Below the pieces are notes generated by a model. That model saw nothing but the letters and a program-made list of their open reading frames with translations, ran no database searches and had not been told where the DNA came from. A DNA stretch of 7,705 bases, from NCBI GenBank assembly GCA_017540285.1, contig JAFYBI010000342.1, forward strand, positions 1-7,705, given 5' to 3'. Source of the stretch: Clostridia bacterium. Lineage in GTDB: Bacteria; Bacillota; Clostridia; Oscillospirales; CAG-272. A program made the translations under genes and the position numbers. Positions 5,494 to 7,705 of the stretch are shown in pieces. Numbering within the stretch: the first letter of the stretch is position 1; every line of letters starts with the position of its first letter.

Positions 5494-6267
5494 ATGGACT
5501 CGAAAACGGGCGTGAGCCGGCTGCTGCATACCCTGGTCCCCTTCATGGTCATGGCGGCCATGCAGAAGGGGATCCTTCTCCTCTGCGCCTCGACCCCGAT
5601 CGCGGGCACCGACGCGGCTTCCCTCGTCGCGTTCCTCCCGGCGGCGGCTGTCGCGGCGGCTCTGTTCCGCGTCCGGACCTATACCCAGCCCCCGCCCGAG
5701 GAAGAGACCGTCGGCCCCCTCGTCCCGCGCCCTCTCTTCGTCTGCCTCCTTCACGGCGCGGCGGCAACGGCGGCGATGATCGCCGTCATGTTCGCGGTCT
5801 CCGCCCTGACGCAGGGCCAGGCGACGCCGTACGACCTCCCCGCGCCCTCCGACAGCCGCATCACCGCGCTCACCGTCCTCTCCCTCTGCCTGATCCACCC
5901 GGTCATCGAGGAATGGCTGTTCCGCGGCGCGTTTTACGGAGAGCTGCGCCGGATGAGCCCGATCTTCGCCGTCCTCGCGCAGGCGGTCATGTTCGCGATC
6001 GTGCACAATACGGTCGACGGCATGATCTACGCGCTCGCGGCGGGCGTGATCATCGGCATCCTCGCCGAACGTTCCGGGCGTCTGTGGCCCCCGATCGCCG
6101 CGCACATCCTCATCAACGCGCGCTCCCTCGTCTGCCTCACCCTCCTCTCGCATGCCCCCGCCGCCCGCCGCATCCTCGACGCAGTGCTGCTGCTCGCCGG
6201 GATCGCTGCGTTCGCGGCGTCGTTCCTCCTGAAGGAAAAGGGGGACGCCGCGGATGACGAATCGTAA
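5494..6267 (+). CDS. CPBP family intramembrane glutamic endopeptidase
   Basis: The 257-aa protein is hydrophobic with about seven or eight membrane segments and carries the three CPBP (Abi/CAAX-protease-like) motifs. These are EEWLFRG (E139, E140, R144), a histidine in FAIVHN (H171), and HILIN (H204, N208). Together these glutamates and histidines form the active site within the membrane. Bacterial members include bacteriocin self-immunity proteins and proteases of unknown substrate; no bacteriocin genes are adjacent, so the role is open. CGGAGG at 5483-5488 lies 5 nt before the ATG. A poorly conserved, proline- and acid-rich loop (PPPEEETVGP, about 66-75) separates the first helices from the catalytic core. 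tadA follows after 19 nt and is probably co-transcribed. Confidence 0.92.
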   Translation: MDSKTGVSRLLHTLVPFMVMAAMQKGILLLCASTPIAGTDAASLVAFLPAAAVAAALFRVRTYTQPPPEEETVGPLVPRPLFVCLLHGAAATAAMIAVMFAVSALTQGQATPYDLPAPSDSRITALTVLSLCLIHPVIEEWLFRGAFYGELRRMSPIFAVLAQAVMFAIVHNTVDGMIYALAAGVIIGILAERSGRLWPPIAAHILINARSLVCLTLLSHAPAARRILDAVLLLAGIAAFAASFLLKEKGDAADDES

Positions 6268-6286
6268 CAGAAAGCGAGGAGCCCCC

Positions 6287-6838
6287 ATGACCAATCCTCC
6301 CTCCCGCAGCGAACAAATCGAATCCCTCCTCGCGCCCTACTTCACCTGCACCCTCCCCGAGGGCGGGGCGCGGGACGCTTTTTTCATGACCGCGGCGCTG
6401 GCTCTCGCCGAGTTCGCGGCGTCGGCGGGCGAGGTCCCGGTCGGCTGCGTGATCGCGCGGGGCGGGACCCTCATCGCCGGGGAATGCAACGCGCGGGAAA
6501 GCCTCAAAAATCCCCTCTGGCACGCGGAGGCGGCGGCGATCGAGAAGGCGTCCGCGATCCTCGGCGGCTGGCGGCTCACGGGCTGCACCCTGTACGTGAC
6601 GCTCGAGCCCTGCCCGATGTGCGCGGGCGCGATCTGGAACGCCCGGGTCCCCCGCGTGGTGATCGGGACGAAGGATCCCCGCGCCGGCGCGATGGGGTCG
6701 GTTCTGAACCTCGCGGGCTACCCCCTCAACCACCGCCCCGCCGTCACCTTCGGCGTCAGGGAGCGCGACTGCGCCCAAACGCTGAGGACGTTCTTTGCGG
6801 AACGGAGAGAAAAAGGACGGGCGGCGACGCCGGAATGA
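6287..6838 (+). CDS. tadA: tRNA adenosine(34) deaminase TadA
   Basis: TadA converts the wobble adenosine of tRNA-Arg(ACG) to inosine and is usually essential. The zinc deaminase motifs are complete: HAE (H79, catalytic E81) and PCPMCAGAI (C109, C112). VPVGCVI, TLYVTLEPC, and the C-terminal GSVLNL...LNHRP and FFAERR segments follow the TadA pattern rather than guanine or cytosine deaminases. The ATG at 6287 has GAGGAG (6276-6281) at 5-nt spacing; an in-frame ATG at 6254 lies inside the upstream gene without a ribosome site, so 6287 is preferred (183 aa). About 25 residues precede the usual domain start, and the tail (EKGRAATPE) is unconserved. The residue before HAE is tryptophan (NPLWHAE), where many TadA proteins have alanine or threonine. 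Confidence 0.95.
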   Translation: MTNPPSRSEQIESLLAPYFTCTLPEGGARDAFFMTAALALAEFAASAGEVPVGCVIARGGTLIAGECNARESLKNPLWHAEAAAIEKASAILGGWRLTGCTLYVTLEPCPMCAGAIWNARVPRVVIGTKDPRAGAMGSVLNLAGYPLNHRPAVTFGVRERDCAQTLRTFFAERREKGRAATPE

Positions 6839-6871
6839 TCCGACCGAGCCGTCCGTTTCCACAACAAACCG

Positions 6872-6900
6872 AAGGGCGGCGCGAAGGATCCCGCCCTTTT
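6872..6900 (+). terminator. weak hairpin between tadA and the HAD gene
   Basis: AAGGGCGG (6872-6879) pairs perfectly with CCGCCCTT (6891-6898) across an 11-nt loop, ending in only TTTT. It begins 33 nt after the tadA stop and ends 18 nt before the next ATG, so it could end or partly attenuate transcription into the HAD gene. No separate promoter for that gene is obvious. Confidence 0.5.
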
Positions 6901-6918
6901 GCACGATCGGAGGTCCCC

Positions 6919-7705
6919 ATGTCCACCCTCTATCTTTCCGACCTCGACGGGACGCTATTGCAGCCGGACGCGACGCTCTCCCCGGACGACGCCCGGCGCA
7001 TCAACGCCCTCACCGCCGCGGGCGTGCGCATATCGTTCGCCACCGCCCGGACCGTACGCTCCGCCGCGGCGATCCTCTCGGCCATCGACTTTTCCAATCC
7101 CGGCTGCGCGCCCGTCGCCCTCATGAACGGCACCATGCTCCGCGATATGGCCCGCGGGGTCTACGTCGCCGTCGAGCGGTTCTCCCCGGACGCCGCCCGC
7201 GCGGTCCTCGACTGCCTGACGCGCTTCGGCGAGCCGTTCGTCTACGTGTACGATCCCGCCGCCCCCGTCCTCGGCGACCCGCTCACGACATGGTACCGCG
7301 AGCTGGCGAACGACGCCATGCGCCGGTTCCGGGACGAGCGGATCGGGCGCTGGGGCAAGCCGTTCTTCCGCTTCCGCCGGGCCGGCGAGCTCCCGGGCAG
7401 CACGGTCTATTTCTGTCAGCTGGACGCGGAGGATCCGATCCGCCGGGCAGACGCGGCCCTCGAGGGGATCCCCGGCATCCGCCGCACATTCTACCCCGAC
7501 GCCTACGAGCCGGGGCTCTGGTATCTCGAGGTCTTCCCGGAGACGGCGTCGAAGCGGCATGCCGTGGACTTTCTGCGGGCCCACACCGGATGCGGGCGCG
7601 TCGTCGCGTTCGGGGACAACCGCAACGACCTTCCCATGTTCGAGGCCGCCGACGTCGCCGTCGCCGTGACCAACGCCCCGGAGGAGGTGCGGCTCGCGGC
7701 GGACG
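6919..7705 (+). CDS. Cof-type HAD superfamily phosphatase, cut by window end
   Basis: This open frame runs from an ATG with CGGAGGT at 6908-6914 to the last base without a stop (262 residues visible). All four HAD motifs are present: DLDGT (nucleophile D8, acid/base D10), ATART (T42), K212 in SKRHAV, and GDNRND (D233, D237). The last pair is followed by the typical MFEAADVAVAVTNAPEEV. The large insert between motifs II and III is the C2 cap of the Cof/YidA group, which dephosphorylates sugar phosphates or cofactors such as FMN or pyridoxal phosphate. The exact substrate cannot be read from sequence. Given usual family length, only the last 10-30 residues should be missing. It follows tadA by 80 nt in the same direction. 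Confidence 0.93.
   Translation, partial: MSTLYLSDLDGTLLQPDATLSPDDARRINALTAAGVRISFATARTVRSAAAILSAIDFSNPGCAPVALMNGTMLRDMARGVYVAVERFSPDAARAVLDCLTRFGEPFVYVYDPAAPVLGDPLTTWYRELANDAMRRFRDERIGRWGKPFFRFRRAGELPGSTVYFCQLDAEDPIRRADAALEGIPGIRRTFYPDAYEPGLWYLEVFPETASKRHAVDFLRAHTGCGRVVAFGDNRNDLPMFEAADVAVAVTNAPEEVRLAAD

Noticed and set aside
5433..6257. 274-codon plus-strand frame overlapping the CPBP gene
   Set aside because: Its sequence is proline- and arginine-rich with no motif, it overlaps the promoter, and the CPBP frame holds all catalytic residues.
6254..6286. Upstream in-frame start for tadA
   Set aside because: It has no ribosome site, overlaps the end of the CPBP gene, and the 6287 ATG has a well placed GAGGAG.
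1..7705. tRNA, rRNA, CRISPR array, transposase or phage genes
   Set aside because: None was recognised on either strand; no regularly spaced repeats longer than about 15 nt and no integrase or transposase motifs.

Overview
The window looks like chromosomal DNA from a GC-rich member of the Clostridia/Bacillota, probably anaerobic and perhaps gut-associated. Four lines of evidence support this. Ribosome-binding sites are strong (AGGAGG, GGAGG). Promoters match the vegetative sigma-A consensus with 17-nt spacers and TGN extended -10 elements. Intrinsic terminators are of the stem-plus-T-run type. Gene content fits too: a homocitrate/isopropylmalate-synthase-like enzyme resembling Re-citrate synthase, a sialic acid lyase, and a CPBP membrane protease. 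No taxon can be named from this alone.

Layout. Positions 1-783 hold a HicAB toxin-antitoxin locus with its own promoter and terminator. The toxin gene hicA is frameshifted just before its catalytic histidine, while hicB is intact. Positions 882-2902 hold a promoter, a 481-aa DRE-TIM acyltransferase (candidate Re-citrate synthase) and a small four-helix membrane protein without recognisable family. A hairpin at 2931-2968 separates these from a converging minus-strand pair: an 87-aa two-helix membrane protein followed 4 nt later by a PHP-domain metal-dependent phosphoesterase. From a divergent promoter region (4148-4326), N-acetylneuraminate lyase (nanA) runs rightward alone. Its 3' side carries a cluster of GC-rich hairpins and a strong terminator. 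That terminator lies inside a 117-bp segment bounded by 25-nt imperfect inverted repeats. A new promoter at 5433-5461 drives a CPBP protease and, 19 nt later, the tRNA adenosine deaminase gene tadA. A Cof-type HAD phosphatase follows beyond a weak hairpin and runs off the window end.

The genes are mostly short, independent transcription units of housekeeping or catabolic type rather than one pathway: central carbon (citrate), sialic acid breakdown, tRNA editing, phosphate-ester hydrolysis. No clear undescribed multi-gene system is visible. The observations most worth following are the disarmed hicA, the inverted-repeat element at 5311-5427, and the likely Re-citrate synthase with its unrecognised membrane partner gene.
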